The notes under the pieces were generated by a model. That model was not told the origin of the DNA and searched no databases. It saw only the letters and a list, made by a program, of their open reading frames with translations. Shown piece by piece: positions 22,542 through 31,696 of a stretch of DNA of 64,000 nucleotides. Source of the DNA: a virus. Position 1 is the first letter of the stretch. The number at the start of each line of letters is the position of its first letter. Location of the stretch: IMG/VR virus record IMGVR_UViG_3300028800_000074, positions 1-64,000 of that record. One strand, given 5' to 3'. A program made the position numbers and the translations under genes.

Positions 22542-25500
22542 ATGGCAGCGCGTAAGCGGCCGACCTCATCCCCCCGGGTGAGGCCCGGCATCCATATCTC
22601 GGCGGCCCTCCAGTCCCGTATCCTGCGGGCCAAGGACGGTCCGAGCTACGACCCGTTCAAGCCCTACGTTCACGATCAGGCGCTGCACCCGCCCGGCGTA
22701 ACGATGGCGATGGACGACGCCTACAACTCCTTCAGCCCGACGGCTGGGTGGTCGGTCCGCAGCCTCGGCAGCGCTATCGCCGAGGGGCAGGTCTTCCTCG
22801 GCTACCCGACCTTGGCCGCGTTGCTTCAACGCGTCGAGTACATGAACGCGGTCATGTCCTACGCCGACGACATGACGCGGAAGTGGATCGAGTTCAAGGC
22901 GAGCGCCGGGACCGACAAGCAAGAGCGCATCGACGCGATTACAGACAAGTGGGACGCGCTTCAGGTGCAGGCGCGGATGAAGGATCATATCGCGCAGGCT
23001 CTCGGCTTCGGACGGGCGCACGTCTATCTCGACACGGGCGACACCGATAATCCGGACGAGCTGAAGAAGGACATTGGCGACGGCGCTCGGTCTGCCGCCA
23101 CGGCGTTCAAACTCCCGGGCAAGAAGGTGCTCGGGCTCAGGACGATTGAGCCGGTCTGGGTCAGCCCGCACGACTACGAGACCTCGAACCCGCTCAAGCC
23201 GAACTGGTACAAGCCCAACGCTTGGCACGTCATGGCGCGCGAGGTTCATGCGAGCCGTCTTCTGACGACCATCCCGTTCCCGGTCTCCGACTTGCTCAAG
23301 CCCGCCTACTCGTTCGGCGGCATCCCGCTCATCCAGATGGGCAAGCCATACGTCGACAACTGGCTGAACGTCAGACAGTCGACGACCGACATCGCCGAGG
23401 CCTACTCGATCTTCGTGCTTGCGACGAAGTTGCAGGACACGATGGCTGGCGGCAACGGAGACCAAGAAGTCCTCAACCGCGTGGCGCTCTTCAATCGATA
23501 CCGCTCTAACAAGGGCACGATGGTCATCGACAAGGAGACCGAGGACTTCAAGAACATCTCGGCCAATGTGTCCGGCATCGAGGCGATCCAAGCCGCGTCG
23601 CAGGAGCATATGAGCGCCGCATGGCGCATCCCGCTGGTCAAGCTCACCGGCATCTCGCCGTCCGGGCTCAATGCATCGAGCGAGGGCGAGATCAGGGTCT
23701 ATTACGACCTGATCCGGAGCATGCAGGAAGGCCTCATCCGCCCCCTGCTCCAGATCGTCCTCGACTTCACGAGCATCGAGCTGTTCGGCGACGTCGATCC
23801 GGATATCACGTTCGACTTCGTCAAGCTCTTCGAGGTCACCGAGGTTGAGGCGGCCCAGATCAGGTCGGCCGATGCGCAGACCGGCACGGCGCTCATCCAG
23901 TCCGGCGTGATCTCGACCGAGGAAGAGCGGGCCCGCGTCTCCAACGACCCGGACAGCCCGTACATCGACCTCAAGGACACGCCGATCCCAGTCATGCCGG
24001 GCCCAGCCCCGGGTGAAGAGGGCTACGTCGGCGATCCGGATAACTGGCAGACCGCCCTCGAAGGGATCAACAAGCTCGGCGGCCTCCTGCCAGCGCCGGA
24101 GCCCGAGCAGCGCGCCTCACCCGGCGCATGGGAAGGGGTGCTCAAGGGCGTTCTCGCCAACGGTGGGCTTGAGAACCCGGACAACGACGGCATCGTGGCC
24201 TCCCCCGAGGCATGGAAGGCCGTGGGGGCGGGTTTGTCCGCTTCCGGGGGTCTCAGCACCCCAGACGGCTCCGAGGCCGTCCAGCAGCCTCTTGAGCCCG
24301 CCATAAGGCAGGTGTTCGGCAAGGACGCGCTCGAAGACGAGCCGCGCAAGGGTGCCGGGCAGGCTGGCGGTGGCGAATGGACGGCTCAGAGCGGCGGCGG
24401 CGCTCAGAAGTCCGCGCCCGGGAAAAATGGCATTATTGCCGGTAATAATCCGGCCAAGCGTCCCCACGTCGCGCACTATGATCCGAAGGCGACGCAGGTC
24501 GACGCACAGGGCGTGGTTCACACCACGTCGGTCGTCGACGCCGCCCGGGCGCTCTATGACGGCAAGAAGGTCGACCTCAATCAGCCGAGAGAGGTCGCAA
24601 CACTCGTCGACCATCTGGGCCAAGTCGCGAAGCATATGATCGCGATGGGCGATGCTGCGCCGAACTTCAACCTGTGCAACGTCAGCGTCGACAACACGAA
24701 CATCTTCTGTGCGGTGAGCGAGGGCATCCCTCGCATCGACATGCCGCAGCTCCCGCCGAACCTGCACCCGTTCTTGTCGTTCCTCGGCGAGAAGGGTCTC
24801 GGCTTCCAGCCCGCGATGGAAAAGGCTGGCTACCTCAGGGCGACGCAGAACGAGCTGATCGGCGCTAAGGTCGCGGCTATCGCCAAGGCGTTGCAGAACA
24901 TCGATCCGCGCAAGCTCGACCCGCTCGTGGTCAGCAAGGACAACTATATCGTCGACGGTCACCATCGCTGGTCGGCGGAAGTGGCGATCTCGGCTGAGCA
25001 AGGCAACTTCGACCGGCCGCTCGAAATCTATCGCGTCAACAGCGACATCTTGCCGCTGCTCAAGCTCGCCAACGACTTCACGGGCGGCAAGGGACATGTC
25101 GCCGGATCGCTCAAGCCGGGCGAGGCTGCGCTGAACCTGAAGACCGAGAACCATTTCCTTGATGGGGAGACCCACGCGCACGACGGCCGCCCTTTTGGCC
25201 TTGACGAGGCTCGACCGAATCAGGCCATGGATGACTTCAGCCCGTCAGAACCGCGCAAGGGCGTGGGACAGGCTGGTGCAGGGGAGTGGACGGCGGAGGG
25301 TGGGGCTGCGGCTCCTTTTGGCAAAGGCAAGCAATCCGAGCCTTCCGCCGCTTCTCTAAGCGACAAGATCGTCTCAACCCGGAACGTGACAGCCAAGTCC
25401 ACCAAGGGCGAGGCCGAGGGCAAGTACCTCCGCATCGACACCGATGCGATGAAGGCTGACCCTGAGCTGTTCAAGCACAACGTCGGCCTCTTCAAGCGCG

Positions 25501-26627
25501 GCGACCTCTACCCCGGTATGAAGCCCGACGAACTGAAGGGCTCCGAGCAAGAGGTCGCCAAGGCCGTCATCGAGCGCATGCGCGACAACCTCGACTTCCT
25601 CGTCGGGATGGTGCCGAAGGACAAGATCAAGGCGTGGGCGCACTGGTATGAGGGGGCGCACAAATTCGCAGAGGACTTCGGCAAGAAGTATGGCGTCGAC
25701 ACGGCGAGCGCGGCAGGCGTGATCGCGGCCCTCTCGCCGCAGAGGCCGTGGGACGAGAACGTCTACTTCGCGGATCGCGTGATGGACATCATGAAGAACC
25801 ATCCCCACGACAAGTGGGACGACGCGATGAAGTCGACCGGCGAGAGGATTTGGACGAGCGCCAAGAACGCGCCGATCCTGAAGGCCATCGAAGGCAAGCG
25901 CCTCGACGAACTTGACGACCCAGTCGCTCAGGCGGCGTGGATCAGGACGTGGAACGAGGCGCACGAAGACCGCAAGTTCGAGATCGCGAAGCCGGACGGC
26001 ACGTTCGGCGGCAAGATGAAGACGGCGGCCGGAGGCTATGACACCGCGTCATGGGGATCGCTTGCGCAGACCGTGAACGCGATCCACGCTTTCCAGAGCG
26101 GCGGCGACCCGAAGAAGCTCTCCGCAATCTTGGGTGAGAGACACAAGGTTCGCAGCTTCTACAACAACATCATCGCCCCTGATGATCCTAACGGCGACGT
26201 GACGGTCGATACGCATGCTGTTGGAGCGGCGTGGTTGCAGCCGACCTCGGGGACTTCCGCTTCGGTCTGGCACAACCTAGCTAACAATCCGGGCGCAGAG
26301 GGCAAGGACCCGTTCCGGCCGAAGAACTGGGTAGCAGCCAAGGGCTCGGCGAAGCTCGGCGTGAGAGGCACGTATCCGCTCTATGCCGACGCCTATCGAG
26401 AGGCGGCGAAGGATTTGGGGCTCAAGCCCCGCGAGGTTCAGTCGGTCGCGTGGGAGATGAAGCAGCGCCTGTTCAGCGACAAGCTGACCGGCGAGAGGGT
26501 TCAGAAGGCCGTCAACGAGGTCTGGGAAGACTACCGTGACGGCAAGCTCTCGCTGAAGGATGCGCGAGAGAAGGTAGTCTCGGTCGCGACGGCTATGCGC
26601 CCCGACCACAAGATCGACTTCAACTGA
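22542..26627 (+). CDS. Portal (DUF1073 type) fused to a ParB/Srx-like domain and a third helical domain
   Basis: 1361 residues, about two to three times a normal portal. Residues ~60-490 fit the DUF1073 portal family (GWSVRSLGSAI; AFKLPGKKVLGLRTIEPVWV; SPSGLNASSEGEIRVYYDLI). After an EPRKG-x(6)-GEWT linker (E600), a ParB/sulfiredoxin-like domain carries LDPLVVS and VDGHHRW (804-810). A second EPRKG linker (E903) leads to a C-terminal helical domain with AALSPQRPWDEN (~1063) and TVDTHAVGA (~1220), a pattern I recall from uncharacterised phage proteins. The portal ring anchors the packaging motor. The appended domains may act inside the capsid or be ejected with DNA, by inference. Confidence 0.85.
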   Translation: MAARKRPTSSPRVRPGIHISAALQSRILRAKDGPSYDPFKPYVHDQALHPPGVTMAMDDAYNSFSPTAGWSVRSLGSAIAEGQVFLGYPTLAALLQRVEYMNAVMSYADDMTRKWIEFKASAGTDKQERIDAITDKWDALQVQARMKDHIAQALGFGRAHVYLDTGDTDNPDELKKDIGDGARSAATAFKLPGKKVLGLRTIEPVWVSPHDYETSNPLKPNWYKPNAWHVMAREVHASRLLTTIPFPVSDLLKPAYSFGGIPLIQMGKPYVDNWLNVRQSTTDIAEAYSIFVLATKLQDTMAGGNGDQEVLNRVALFNRYRSNKGTMVIDKETEDFKNISANVSGIEAIQAASQEHMSAAWRIPLVKLTGISPSGLNASSEGEIRVYYDLIRSMQEGLIRPLLQIVLDFTSIELFGDVDPDITFDFVKLFEVTEVEAAQIRSADAQTGTALIQSGVISTEEERARVSNDPDSPYIDLKDTPIPVMPGPAPGEEGYVGDPDNWQTALEGINKLGGLLPAPEPEQRASPGAWEGVLKGVLANGGLENPDNDGIVASPEAWKAVGAGLSASGGLSTPDGSEAVQQPLEPAIRQVFGKDALEDEPRKGAGQAGGGEWTAQSGGGAQKSAPGKNGIIAGNNPAKRPHVAHYDPKATQVDAQGVVHTTSVVDAARALYDGKKVDLNQPREVATLVDHLGQVAKHMIAMGDAAPNFNLCNVSVDNTNIFCAVSEGIPRIDMPQLPPNLHPFLSFLGEKGLGFQPAMEKAGYLRATQNELIGAKVAAIAKALQNIDPRKLDPLVVSKDNYIVDGHHRWSAEVAISAEQGNFDRPLEIYRVNSDILPLLKLANDFTGGKGHVAGSLKPGEAALNLKTENHFLDGETHAHDGRPFGLDEARPNQAMDDFSPSEPRKGVGQAGAGEWTAEGGAAAPFGKGKQSEPSAASLSDKIVSTRNVTAKSTKGEAEGKYLRIDTDAMKADPELFKHNVGLFKRGDLYPGMKPDELKGSEQEVAKAVIERMRDNLDFLVGMVPKDKIKAWAHWYEGAHKFAEDFGKKYGVDTASAAGVIAALSPQRPWDENVYFADRVMDIMKNHPHDKWDDAMKSTGERIWTSAKNAPILKAIEGKRLDELDDPVAQAAWIRTWNEAHEDRKFEIAKPDGTFGGKMKTAAGGYDTASWGSLAQTVNAIHAFQSGGDPKKLSAILGERHKVRSFYNNIIAPDDPNGDVTVDTHAVGAAWLQPTSGTSASVWHNLANNPGAEGKDPFRPKNWVAAKGSAKLGVRGTYPLYADAYREAAKDLGLKPREVQSVAWEMKQRLFSDKLTGERVQKAVNEVWEDYRDGKLSLKDAREKVVSVATAMRPDHKIDFN

Positions 26628-26649
26628 ACCTCGGGAGTTTTCGTGCGAC

Positions 26650-27096
26650 ATGACCACAGAGGATGCGAAGGCGGGTCTTAATCTGGTGATGGCCTACGCC
26701 GGTAGGTGGGCGCTGGGCGTCATTGCCTCGGCGCTTGTCTCAATAGGGCTTTACGCCGTCCACCAGAACAACGACATCACGGGCCTCCTGTCGTCGCACA
26801 CGCAAAACTTCGTGAGCATGCAGCGCGAGATCGACGAGATTAAGGGCGACATCGCCAACCACAACAAGCAGATCGACGATACGCAGAGGCAGATCAAGTC
26901 GGACCTGAGCGAGGCGCAGAAAGAGTCGCAGACGCAACTGGAGCGTCGGCAGGACGAGATCATGAGCGCGGTGCATGACGTAACGCGCGCCGTAATCGCC
27001 GCGCACTCCGACCTGATGTCTCTTCGGGCTGGTCTTTTGAACGCGAAGCCGGGTATTGTCATCCCGTTCGAAGATTCGAGCCGGGCCGAGAAATGA
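26650..27096 (+). CDS. Membrane-anchored coiled-coil protein (i-spanin-like topology)
   Basis: 148 residues. One transmembrane helix lies at about 20-37 (WALGVIASALVSIGLYAV), followed by a long coiled coil at 45-130 (REIDEIKGDIANHNKQIDDT, QESQTQLERRQDE). This is the shape of inner-membrane spanins that act in lysis, but no adjacent outer-membrane spanin is certain. The next gene is exported, and a small lipoprotein lies 3.5 kb downstream. Confidence 0.62.
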   Translation: MTTEDAKAGLNLVMAYAGRWALGVIASALVSIGLYAVHQNNDITGLLSSHTQNFVSMQREIDEIKGDIANHNKQIDDTQRQIKSDLSEAQKESQTQLERRQDEIMSAVHDVTRAVIAAHSDLMSLRAGLLNAKPGIVIPFEDSSRAEK

Positions 27097-27440
27097 GATC
27101 GCAACTGATCATCGTGTTCACGGTCGCCTCTCTGGGCCAATCGGCCTCAGCGCACGCTGGCGACTGGACCGCGCAGGTCGTCGAGCGAACGCAAGGCGGG
27201 CCAGCGGCGGTCTGTAACGGTGAGCAGAGGATCGTCGTCACGAAGAAGCGTGACGGCACCTTCGTCATCGACGGGCCGACCTGCCTTGTTCCAAGAGCGC
27301 CTGCAAATAGCTGGGCTCCTCCGCCTCCGAGGCCGCCGAGCAAGACGGTCCCTCGAAGGGTCTACCACGAGCGCTATGAGCGGCCTCACCACAAGGGTCG
27401 CGCAGGGCTGTTCGACTTCCTGTTCGGTAAGCACCAATGA
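27093..27440 (+). CDS. Small exported protein, unknown
   Basis: 115 residues with a signal peptide (MRSQLIIVFTVASLGQSASA, cleavage near residue 22). There is no lipobox cysteine. The mature part has two Cys, a Pro-rich stretch (APPPPRPPSKTVPRR) and a basic end. It overlaps both neighbours by 4 nt. It could work in the periplasm with the upstream coiled-coil membrane protein, by context only. Confidence 0.6.
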   Translation: MRSQLIIVFTVASLGQSASAHAGDWTAQVVERTQGGPAAVCNGEQRIVVTKKRDGTFVIDGPTCLVPRAPANSWAPPPPRPPSKTVPRRVYHERYERPHHKGRAGLFDFLFGKHQ

Positions 27441-29107
27441 ACACGCCCGGCTCCATCGCCGTCCTCAAGTTCATGACGGAGAACGACATCCCGCTCACCC
27501 GGGAGAACTTCGTCAACACGAACTGGGGCGGCAACCCGCCTCGCCCGTGGGACGCCGAGGCCGAAGAAGAGATACCACTGGAGCTGGCCGAGTTCGGCGA
27601 GCCGGAAGAGAACCGCGAGCTTCTGGAAGACCGTGGCGACCTCGCTGGCGACGACTGGGCCGTGATGGCATCCGGCAAGATCGTCGAAGTCCCCGCTGGC
27701 ACCAAGGCTGGCGACACAGCCCCGGACATCTGGGCCAAGGACGCCTTCGACCCGCAGGAGCCGCGCAAGGACGACGGCGAGTGGACGTCGGGAGGCGGGG
27801 GCGGCGGAGCGAAGGCTGAGAAGGAGCCGGTCGTCGACGTGCCCGCATATGAGTGGGCGAAGCGTCAGATCGACAAGCACACGAAGAACAGCAAGCTGCG
27901 CGCCAAGCAGCACGAGTGGATGGCGCGGCACAAGCAGAACGTCGACGCCTTCTTCAAGAAGAGCGACATCAAGGTCGCGCTCGACAAGGTCGCCAAGGAT
28001 GCGACATCGACCACGTCGTTCACCGTCGGCGCGGCGCTCAATAAGGGCGCGGACGTCGTCTCTGATGCGCTTCAGGACGCCTTGATCGCGGTGGCGGTCG
28101 GAGCTGGCGTCGCAGCCTTCGGCGTCGGAGGTTGGCAGGTCGCAGGATCGGCGGCGCTCGCTTACGCGGTCGAAGAGCTTGGCGACTGGCTCGGGCTCAC
28201 GCCGGAGAACGCGGTCAAGCTCATCAAGGCCGGAGTGCAGGAGATCGGGAAGGCGCTGAAGAAGCGCCCCCAGAAGGACGAGAACGACGACGGGATGTTC
28301 AGCCTTCTGTCGGCTCTCCCGTGGGATCACCCGGTCGACCCGAAGACGAACCCGTTCATCGAAGGCGAAGAGTTCGTGTCTCCGAACGTCAAGACTGGTC
28401 TCGATCTTCAGGACGCGATCAAGGAGACGACGTCGCCGCGCCACAAGACGATGATCAAGGCGGCGCGCGACATCAACAAGCTCATCGGCTTCGAGAGCGA
28501 AGAACACTCAGCGATTGGCGCTTGGCTCGACGGCGCAGAGAACAGCGTGATGTCTGTCACGCACGGCGCGACCATGGCTCAGCTCAGGACGGCGGCGGCG
28601 ATGGAGGGGGCGCTTGCAAACCAGCGCTCGGTGATGATCGTCAACGAGAACGTCGGCGGCAAGGGGCTGCTCTATCACTTCGACGTCAAGGGCGACGTTC
28701 AGTCGATCCACGACGGCTTGCTGGCGAGCGGCGTCGAGTTCCACACCATCGTTCCTTCCGCCGACGGCAAGTTCACGGTATATGTCGCCTCGGCTGATTC
28801 GTCACAACGAGAGTTCAAGGCGGTTCAGAAGGCGGCGGAGCGCTTCAATGCCAAAGTCGAGTACCACAGGGTCGACGCCGAACTCGTCGGATCGGACAAA
28901 GAAGACGGCACCGACGCCGAGCAGCGAGAAGACGCCCAGTCCCGTTACGGATCAATCATTGAAGGCGGCGGGGTTCAAGGAGCCAAAGCCATCTGGGGCC
29001 GGGTTTATTCTCGGTACAAGGCCGCCTTCGAAGACAGAGCCGTAAAGAAGCCTCGTGAAGAGAGGCCGCCGTGGCGGACGCAACAGGCTGAGGGGGCGAG
29101 AGCGTGA
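27437..29107 (+). CDS. Virion-associated protein with EPR linker, unknown
   Basis: 556 residues. An acidic N-terminus leads to the EPRKDDGEWTSGGG linker at 108-121, like those in the portal fusion and the DUF2213 protein. A helical segment with a hydrophobic stretch follows (LIAVAVGAGVAAFGVGGW). The C-terminal ~150 residues (AIGAWLDGAENSVMSVTHGA, then SVMIVNENVGGKGLLYHFDV) form an alpha/beta domain that I have seen in other phage head-associated proteins but cannot name. Possibly a capsid cargo protein. Confidence 0.65.
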   Translation: MNTPGSIAVLKFMTENDIPLTRENFVNTNWGGNPPRPWDAEAEEEIPLELAEFGEPEENRELLEDRGDLAGDDWAVMASGKIVEVPAGTKAGDTAPDIWAKDAFDPQEPRKDDGEWTSGGGGGGAKAEKEPVVDVPAYEWAKRQIDKHTKNSKLRAKQHEWMARHKQNVDAFFKKSDIKVALDKVAKDATSTTSFTVGAALNKGADVVSDALQDALIAVAVGAGVAAFGVGGWQVAGSAALAYAVEELGDWLGLTPENAVKLIKAGVQEIGKALKKRPQKDENDDGMFSLLSALPWDHPVDPKTNPFIEGEEFVSPNVKTGLDLQDAIKETTSPRHKTMIKAARDINKLIGFESEEHSAIGAWLDGAENSVMSVTHGATMAQLRTAAAMEGALANQRSVMIVNENVGGKGLLYHFDVKGDVQSIHDGLLASGVEFHTIVPSADGKFTVYVASADSSQREFKAVQKAAERFNAKVEYHRVDAELVGSDKEDGTDAEQREDAQSRYGSIIEGGGVQGAKAIWGRVYSRYKAAFEDRAVKKPREERPPWRTQQAEGARA

Positions 29108-29313
29108 CGCTCGAAGAAGAGCTTTTCAAAAGAGCGCAGCTTGAGGCTGAGGCGGATCGCATCCTCAGCATCGGCATCGCGCATAATCGAAAGGTGCAGC
29201 GAAACGCCAAGCGCCTTAAGCACTGGACTGGGGGCCGCCTCACCACGGCCGAGATCAATCAGATGACGGCTGAGATGAGGGCGAGGGCTGGTGACGGCAA
29301 GGTTCTCGGGTAA
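29104..29313 (+). CDS. Small helical protein before MuF
   Basis: 69 residues from GTG 29104: MTLEEELFKRAQLEAEADRI, then a basic segment HNRKVQRNAKRLKHWTG. It overlaps the previous stop by 4 nt and the MuF-like start by 23 nt. No family was recognised. Confidence 0.6.
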   Translation: MTLEEELFKRAQLEAEADRILSIGIAHNRKVQRNAKRLKHWTGGRLTTAEINQMTAEMRARAGDGKVLG

Positions 29314-30214
29314 GTGGTGCGGGCAGCCTTACGGCAAGCCCAGCGTGCTGCTCACCCTTCCAAACCTCATGGGTCTCGACGCCAAGGCGTCAGGGAAGCC
29401 CGCTGGCGGCCGTCGGCCGTCCGTCGCGGTAGGCAGGCCCCTGCATCCGAACCTCGGTCTGGCGGCCTCCTATGGGGCGCGGCTGACCTCTCTGATCGAC
29501 GAGATGCACCGGAGCGTTATCTATTGGCTCAAGGCCGAGTATCGAGCTAACCCACCAGCGACCATGGCGTTCGACGATCTCGCATCGAAGACACTGGCCG
29601 AGACGATGAAGGGTTTGGCGAAGCGGTGGCTAGGACGCTTCGATGAAATGGCGGAGAGGCTGGCCCGTTATTTCGCCCAGTCCGTATCCAAGCGGACCGA
29701 CGACGCGCTCAGGAAGATTTTGAGCGACGGCGGCATGGCGCTCAGGGACTGGAAGACGACCGCCGCCCAGAAGGATGCGCTCGCGGCCATCGTCCACGAG
29801 AACGTGTCGCTGATCAAATCGATCCCGCGCGAGTATCTCGGCAAGGTCGAGCGCGACGTGATGCGGTCGGTCGCGGCCGGTCGAGACCTGAAGCAGCTCG
29901 AAGACGATCTTCAGGCACACTTCGGGGTGACCCGAGACAGGGCTAGGCTGATCGCGGTCGACCAGAACAACAAGGCGACGGCGATGCTGCGCCGCGTCCG
30001 CGCCGTCGAGGCGGGCACGTTCACATGGGAGTGGATGCACTCCAGCGCAGGCAAGACGCCGCGCCCGACGCATCTCGCGGCCGGACGTCGTGGCCAGCGG
30101 TTCGACATCCGAGAGGGATGGTTCGATCCGCATGAGGGCCGCAAGGTTCAGCCGGGCGAATTGATCCGGTGCCGATGTACTTGCCGACCGGTTTTCCCCG
30201 GCCTACCGTCCTGA
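29291..30214 (+). CDS. MuF/SPP1 gp7-like minor head protein
   Basis: 307 residues from GTG 29291. The C-terminus has the head-morphogenesis signature: TWEWMHSSAGKTPRPTHLAA, then PGELIRCRCTCRPV, with the CRC motif. The helical centre (DQNNKATAMLRRVRAVEAGT) fits too. MuF proteins bind the portal and affect head assembly and DNA ejection. The gene lies downstream of the portal as usual, with two genes between. Confidence 0.88.
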   Translation: MTARFSGKWCGQPYGKPSVLLTLPNLMGLDAKASGKPAGGRRPSVAVGRPLHPNLGLAASYGARLTSLIDEMHRSVIYWLKAEYRANPPATMAFDDLASKTLAETMKGLAKRWLGRFDEMAERLARYFAQSVSKRTDDALRKILSDGGMALRDWKTTAAQKDALAAIVHENVSLIKSIPREYLGKVERDVMRSVAAGRDLKQLEDDLQAHFGVTRDRARLIAVDQNNKATAMLRRVRAVEAGTFTWEWMHSSAGKTPRPTHLAAGRRGQRFDIREGWFDPHEGRKVQPGELIRCRCTCRPVFPGLPS

Positions 30215-30259
30215 AAGGTGATTCGGCGTTGCCGACACCACGTTGGAAGGAGAGAGCCA

Positions 30260-30646
30260 ATGCCGCGTGGAAAAGCGAAGATGCCGATGAGGCTGAGACA
30301 TCCGCCGACCCAGAACTATCACCGGGATGAGCCAGCGCCGCCGACGCACCGGCCTCCACCCAGCGCCGGGGCCGAAGGCAAGAGCACTGGACTTCACTCG
30401 GTCCAGTACGACTTCGATATTCGCGTAAGCGAACTGGTTCGCTTCAACGAGCGTCTTGAGCGCCTTCGCAACGAGTTGCTGGGGGTGGCGGACATGAGCG
30501 GCGAAGGACAGGAGCAGAAGCCCGAGCCGATGGGCATCCTCCCAAGGTCGCAAGCGTCGTGTGCTGCAATCGGGGGTCAGATCGTTCACGCGAACGACGT
30601 CCTTGATGACATTATGACCGCGTGCGGCGTCGTGGAGAATTATTGA
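30260..30646 (+). CDS. Phage protein, unknown
   Basis: 128 residues from ATG 30260, with GGAAGGAGAGAG upstream. A basic, Pro-rich N-terminus is followed by a helical segment (VSELVRFNERLERLRNELLG) and a C-terminal helix (IVHANDVLDDIM). No family was recognised. Confidence 0.65.
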   Translation: MPRGKAKMPMRLRHPPTQNYHRDEPAPPTHRPPPSAGAEGKSTGLHSVQYDFDIRVSELVRFNERLERLRNELLGVADMSGEGQEQKPEPMGILPRSQASCAAIGGQIVHANDVLDDIMTACGVVENY

Positions 30647-30657
30647 AGGGTTTCGAC

Positions 30658-30774
30658 ATGAAACTGGCGCTCGCGGTCTTCTTCATCTTCACGCTCGCAG
30701 GCTGCGCGGCCGGTCCGGGCTCGACGCAGAACTGCTTTCTGTCTCCGGGGCAGCAGGGCTGCTTCACGCCGTGA
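30658..30774 (+). CDS. Small lipoprotein (o-spanin-like candidate)
   Basis: 38 residues from ATG 30658: MKLALAVFFIFTLAGCAAGP and a short tail with three further residues of interest, two Cys and a Pro. The signal ends in a lipobox, LAGC, so the mature 23-residue peptide should be lipidated. Size and lipobox fit an outer-membrane spanin (Rz1-like), but partner and function are unproven. Its stop overlaps the next GTG (GTGA). Confidence 0.6.
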   Translation: MKLALAVFFIFTLAGCAAGPGSTQNCFLSPGQQGCFTP

Positions 30775-30974
30775 CGACGCCAGACTTCGATGAGCGCCAG
30801 TTCCTGCTCAACATCTACTCCGGGCCGCGCGTCAGTCTGGAGTGGGTCAATGACTTCGAGTCGGCGCGGGCCCGCGCCGACGCTCTTCTTCGTGCTGGCG
30901 GGGTTGATCGCGTTGTCGTTCATGGGCCGGACGTCGCTGGCCCGTTCGAGGCCCGGACCCCCTACCATGGCTGA
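30771..30974 (+). CDS. Small phage protein, unknown
   Basis: 67 residues from GTG 30771: MTTPDFDERQFLLNIYSGPR, helix, then VDRVVVHGPDVAGPF. It overlaps the lipoprotein stop and the next gene's start. No family was recognised. Confidence 0.6.
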   Translation: MTTPDFDERQFLLNIYSGPRVSLEWVNDFESARARADALLRAGGVDRVVVHGPDVAGPFEARTPYHG

Positions 30975-31236
30975 GACTGAGCAGCCGCTGATCGGCACCT
31001 TCTGCGAGACGTACAGGATCAAGAACGCGACGAGCGAGATCGGCGGCTTCTGGCGTATCGGCATGTTCTTCTGCGATGCGCAGGACGCCGCGACGGCCGA
31101 GAAGGTGGCGAAGTACAAGGCGATGCAGAAGCACGGCCTCATGCCCTATTTTCTGTCGACGGCGAGGGTGATCCCGTTCGGGTTGCCTGACCCCGGCCAA
31201 GCGCTGCGCAAGAAGGTCGAGAAGAAAACCAAATGA
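30967..31236 (+). CDS. Small phage protein, unknown
   Basis: 89 residues from ATG 30967 (MAETEQPLIGTFCETYRIKN). Two Cys and a helical end (ALRKKVEKKTK). Starting further upstream in this frame would put it inside the preceding gene. The stop overlaps the next start (ATGA). Confidence 0.6.
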   Translation: MAETEQPLIGTFCETYRIKNATSEIGGFWRIGMFFCDAQDAATAEKVAKYKAMQKHGLMPYFLSTARVIPFGLPDPGQALRKKVEKKTK

Positions 31237-31430
31237 GCCGGAAGCTGGCGGTCCTGTTCGACCTCTTGGAAACCGTGGTCATCGACAAACAGGTTGAGGC
31301 GAAGATCGTCGAGATCACGGCCCTCCCAGCTCAGAACGGTGAGGTCCGCATCCTCTACCACGTCGAATGGTTCAACAACGGCGCGCTCCTTTCAGCGAAC
31401 ATCGACGAGGACAGGCTGACCGCGAAATGA
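31233..31430 (+). CDS. Small beta-rich protein, unknown
   Basis: 65 residues: MSRKLAVLFDLLETVVIDKQ, then EVRILYHVEWFNNGALLSAN. It looks like a small beta barrel. ATGA overlaps on both sides. No family was recognised. Confidence 0.6.
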   Translation: MSRKLAVLFDLLETVVIDKQVEAKIVEITALPAQNGEVRILYHVEWFNNGALLSANIDEDRLTAK

Positions 31431-31696
31431 GCTTCGGCTGGCGCAAGGCTTTACGCGAAATGTTCGGTCTCAAGTCGCCGGATGATGCCCGGTCCGAGCA
31501 GTCCCAGCCGAAGCTCTTCGCCGATGGGACATGGGCTCCAAGGGTCTTCACGAGGGTGTGGAGGTCGTCGAACGGGAACACGACGCTTATTCTCAACTTC
31601 GACGAAGACCCGAACCGAGATGGGTGGAACTGGGGCCGACCGTGGACGAGGCTGACCGAGATCGCGCCCGGCATGTTTCGAGGCGATGATCGATGA
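31427..31696 (+). CDS. Small phage protein, unknown
   Basis: 89 residues from ATG 31427 (MSFGWRKALREMFGLKSPDD), with the C-terminal part rich in Trp and Arg (NRDGWNWGRPWTRL). Overlaps with neighbours by 4 nt. No family was recognised. Confidence 0.6.
   Translation: MSFGWRKALREMFGLKSPDDARSEQSQPKLFADGTWAPRVFTRVWRSSNGNTTLILNFDEDPNRDGWNWGRPWTRLTEIAPGMFRGDDR

Noticed and set aside
22542-24000. Anti-CBASS (Acb1) function for the portal fusion
   Set aside because: DUF1073 portals are sometimes linked by name to Acb1, but I see no pair of HxT motifs of a 2H phosphoesterase.
27093-27440. Outer-membrane spanin lipoprotein
   Set aside because: The signal region lacks a lipobox cysteine, so it is not a lipoprotein.
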